Part shown: positions 6,197 to 7,934 of the stretch, piece by piece
How positions within the stretch are numbered: position 1 is the stretch's first letter
Layout of the letters: each line of letters starts with the position of its first letter
Source of the DNA: Actinomycetota bacterium
Lineage (GTDB): Bacteria; Actinomycetota; Thermoleophilia; Gaiellales; Gaiellaceae
DNA: 7,934 nt
Assembly: GCA_013812465.1 (NCBI GenBank)
Contig: JACCTK010000305.1
Coordinates: forward strand, 1-7,934
Direction: 5' to 3'
Position numbers and translations under genes: made by a program
The notes under the pieces: generated by a model
What the model saw: only the letters and a program-made list of their open reading frames with translations
Database searches by the model: none
Told to the model about the DNA's origin: nothing

Positions 6197-7214
6197 GACC
6201 GAGACGAGCAAGCTGGCTGACCCACGCGAGGTAACGCTGGGCGGCCGTGTCGGCACCCGCCTACACGCTGTCGGCCACGCCGCGATGGAGTACCTCGGCG
6301 TCGGCAGTGTCTTGCTCGCGCTCGTCGTCTACCTGTCGATCACGCAGACCGGGTTCCTGACCCGCTTCAACATCCAGAACATCTTCGAGACGAACGCAGT
6401 GCTTCTTATCGTCGCAGTGGGGTTGACGTTCGTGATGCTGACGGGCGGCTTCGACCTTTCGATCGGGGGCATGCTCGCGCTCTCCGGCGTCGTGTTCGCG
6501 CAGACGCTGCAGCACGACTGGTCGCTGTGGGCGGCGATCGTGGTCGTCGTGCTGGGGGCGGGGCTCCTCGGTCTTGTCACGAACGGACTGCTCATTGGGT
6601 GGCTCGGACTGTCGTTTCTCGTCGTCACCCTCGGGATGGCGGCGATTCTTCGCGCCGCGGCGCTCATCCGTACGAACGGCGAGACGGTCGCCCTGTACGA
6701 CTACGAGAACGGCGTCTTCACCGCGCTCAAGGAGGGACGCGTATGGGGCGTTTCGTACCAGGTCGTCGTTGCCGGTGCGGTCTTCGTCCTCGCAACGCTC
6801 GTGCTGCGGTATACAGGCTATGGCCGCATGGTCTATGCGGTGGGCGGAAACCGCGTGGCGGCACGACTCGCGGGCATCAACGTGACGGGCATCAGGATGT
6901 CCGTGTACGCGATCGCCGCGCTGCTGGCCGGCCTCGCCGGGGTCCTGCACACGGCCAGACTGCAGTCCGCTCCGGCGACCGCCGGCGACGGCGTGGAGCT
7001 CATGGCCGCGGCCGCGGTTCTCATCGGCGGTACAACGTTCATGGGCGGTCGAGGCACGATGCTCGGGACTCTGCTCGGCGTTGTGTTTCTCGGCGTGGTC
7101 TCGAACGGCGTGACGCTCGCCGAGGTCTCGCCGTACTGGACGGGCGTGATCACGGGAGGCGTGCTCATCCTCGCGGTGCTCGTCGACTGGCTCCGCCACC
7201 GGCGGGCCATGTAG
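6186..7214 (+). CDS. Sugar-type ABC transporter permease (RbsC-like, BPD_transp_2 family)
   Basis: The 342-residue integral membrane protein forms the translocation channel, presumably as a homodimer because only one permease gene is present, as in RbsABC. After a polar N-terminus of about 35 residues, roughly ten hydrophobic segments can be placed near 38-55, 70-88, 92-106, 114-138, 141-160, 190-208, 238-258, 271-288, 291-310 and 317-335. Family hallmarks are LTGGFDLSIGGMLALSG (85-101), the cytoplasmic coupling loop YAVGGNRVAARLAGINV (217-233) and the AAAAVLIGGTTFMGGRGT block (274-291). ATG at 6186 is the only start that begins at the right place; it overlaps the ATPase gene by 11 bp, so translation is probably coupled, and the Shine-Dalgarno is weak. 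The C-terminus is short and basic (WLRHRRAM). Family and role are secure; the transported compound is not known. Confidence 0.95.
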   Translation: MQPETETSKLADPREVTLGGRVGTRLHAVGHAAMEYLGVGSVLLALVVYLSITQTGFLTRFNIQNIFETNAVLLIVAVGLTFVMLTGGFDLSIGGMLALSGVVFAQTLQHDWSLWAAIVVVVLGAGLLGLVTNGLLIGWLGLSFLVVTLGMAAILRAAALIRTNGETVALYDYENGVFTALKEGRVWGVSYQVVVAGAVFVLATLVLRYTGYGRMVYAVGGNRVAARLAGINVTGIRMSVYAIAALLAGLAGVLHTARLQSAPATAGDGVELMAAAAVLIGGTTFMGGRGTMLGTLLGVVFLGVVSNGVTLAEVSPYWTGVITGGVLILAVLVDWLRHRRAM

Positions 7215-7221
7215 GGCAGGC

Positions 7222-7934
7222 GTGGCCGAGAGCAGGCACGTCGTCGTCGACGACATCCGCACGCACTACCTCGAGGCCGGCTCGGGGCCGACCGTCGTGC
7301 TCCTCCACGGCGGCGCACCCGGCGATTGCGCAGAGGCCAGCTGGGAGCGCAACGTCGAGCAGCTCGCAACGCGCTTCCGCGTCCTGGCTCCCGACTGGAT
7401 CGGGTTCGGCGAGACCGACAAGGTGCGCGACTTCTCCGACCCCCTCGGCAAGCCGGTACGCCATCTCGCACGCCTGCTCGAAACGCTTCGGGTCGGAGAG
7501 GCGGCATTCGTCGGTCTTTCCATGGGGGGGACACTCCTGGTACGCGACGCGGCGTCTGAGCAGCCGCGACTCCCTGCGCGCAAGCTCGTGCTCGTCTCCG
7601 GAGGAGGGTTTTCGCCGGACAACGACGCCCGTCGCTCCGTCCAGTCCTACGACGGCACGATCGAGTCGATGCGCGCGATCGTCCGGGCGGTGCACGCCGA
7701 CCCGTCGTTCGCTGAGGACGACGAGTTCGTGTCACGCCGGCAAACCTGGAGCCTGCTCCCCGGCGCCTTCGAGCACTTCCGCTCGCTCGGGCTGCGGCCA
7801 CCCGCAGGACCGGGAGCCACACCGTTCGGGGCCGCCGACCCAACCCCGTACGAGCACGTCTCGATCCCCACGCTCATCACCGCCGGCGCAGACGACCCGC
7901 TGCGCGAGCCGGGGTATGCAGACGAACTCGGGGG
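7222..7934 (+). CDS. Alpha/beta hydrolase, meta-cleavage-product (MhpC/BphD-like) type, 3'-truncated
   Basis: Frame 1 is open from a GTG at 7222, 7 bases after the permease stop, to the window edge, giving 237 residues of a protein likely about 270-290 long. The weak GGGCAGG just upstream supports this start. Visible motifs are the oxyanion segment VVLLHGGAPGDC (His29-Gly30-Gly31), then LAPDWIGFGETDKV, the nucleophile elbow FVGLSMGGTLL (Ser100), VLVSGGGFSP, and the acid loop LITAGADDPLREP (probable acid Asp225). The catalytic His lies beyond the window. HGGxPG plus APDxxGFGxTDK is typical of C-C bond hydrolases that cleave vinylogous diketones from aromatic ring fission, although haloperoxidase- and epoxide-hydrolase-like relatives share parts of it. 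Unlike the hydrolase at 1327-2163, it keeps the Ser. Its position after the importer suggests that the catabolic operon continues downstream. The fold is confident; the C-C hydrolase role is tentative. Confidence 0.85.
   Translation, partial: MAESRHVVVDDIRTHYLEAGSGPTVVLLHGGAPGDCAEASWERNVEQLATRFRVLAPDWIGFGETDKVRDFSDPLGKPVRHLARLLETLRVGEAAFVGLSMGGTLLVRDAASEQPRLPARKLVLVSGGGFSPDNDARRSVQSYDGTIESMRAIVRAVHADPSFAEDDEFVSRRQTWSLLPGAFEHFRSLGLRPPAGPGATPFGAADPTPYEHVSIPTLITAGADDPLREPGYADELG

Noticed and set aside
4247..6256. A 669-codon open frame on the minus strand opposite the binding-protein end and the ATPase gene
   Set aside because: It is antisense to two clearly conserved genes, shows no recognisable domain, and is Arg/Glu/Asp-rich as expected from the complement of GC-rich codons.

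Overview
The window is a high-GC, almost fully coding bacterial segment with every supported gene on the + strand. GTG starts, G/C-ending codons and long spurious antisense reading frames point to a high-GC genome. An actinobacterial host such as a soil Thermoleophilia-like lineage is plausible, but no marker gene in the window proves it. Both ends cut through genes: an amidohydrolase at the left edge and an alpha/beta hydrolase at the right edge.

Layout, left to right: (1) an aminohydrolase-type metal-dependent amidohydrolase, 5'-truncated, 1-1293; (2) an alpha/beta-hydrolase-fold protein, 1327-2163, whose nucleophile-elbow serine is alanine; (3) a luciferase-like (LLM) flavin-dependent monooxygenase, 2160-3512, overlapping gene 2 by 4 bp; (4-6) a complete CUT2/ribose-type ABC importer made of a secreted binding protein (3542-4615), a double-NBD ATPase (4682-6196) and a single permease (6186-7214); (7) a second alpha/beta hydrolase with an intact nucleophile serine, resembling meta-cleavage-product (C-C bond) hydrolases, 7222 to the window end. 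Gaps are 33, 29, 66 and 7 bp and two junctions overlap, so this looks like one transcription unit extending beyond both edges. The largest gap, between binding protein and ATPase, holds a strong hairpin without a U-tract.

Working hypothesis (inference): the cluster imports a small, probably non-ribose organic compound and degrades it. The monooxygenase would oxygenate or open a ring, the amidohydrolase would cleave a C-N (or C-halogen or C-O) bond, and the right-hand hydrolase would cleave the oxidised product. The architecture resembles the Rut pyrimidine route (an LLM monooxygenase plus hydrolases), but the families are not one-to-one equivalents and the substrate is unknown. No regulator, flavin reductase, RNA gene, mobile element, CRISPR array or attachment site is visible.

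The most unusual points are the missing nucleophile in hydrolase 1, a doubly altered first NBD in the ATPase (divergent signature motif and H-loop His replaced by Gln), and an amidohydrolase lacking the Glu usual in deaminating relatives. No stretch over 300 bases lacks a gene.
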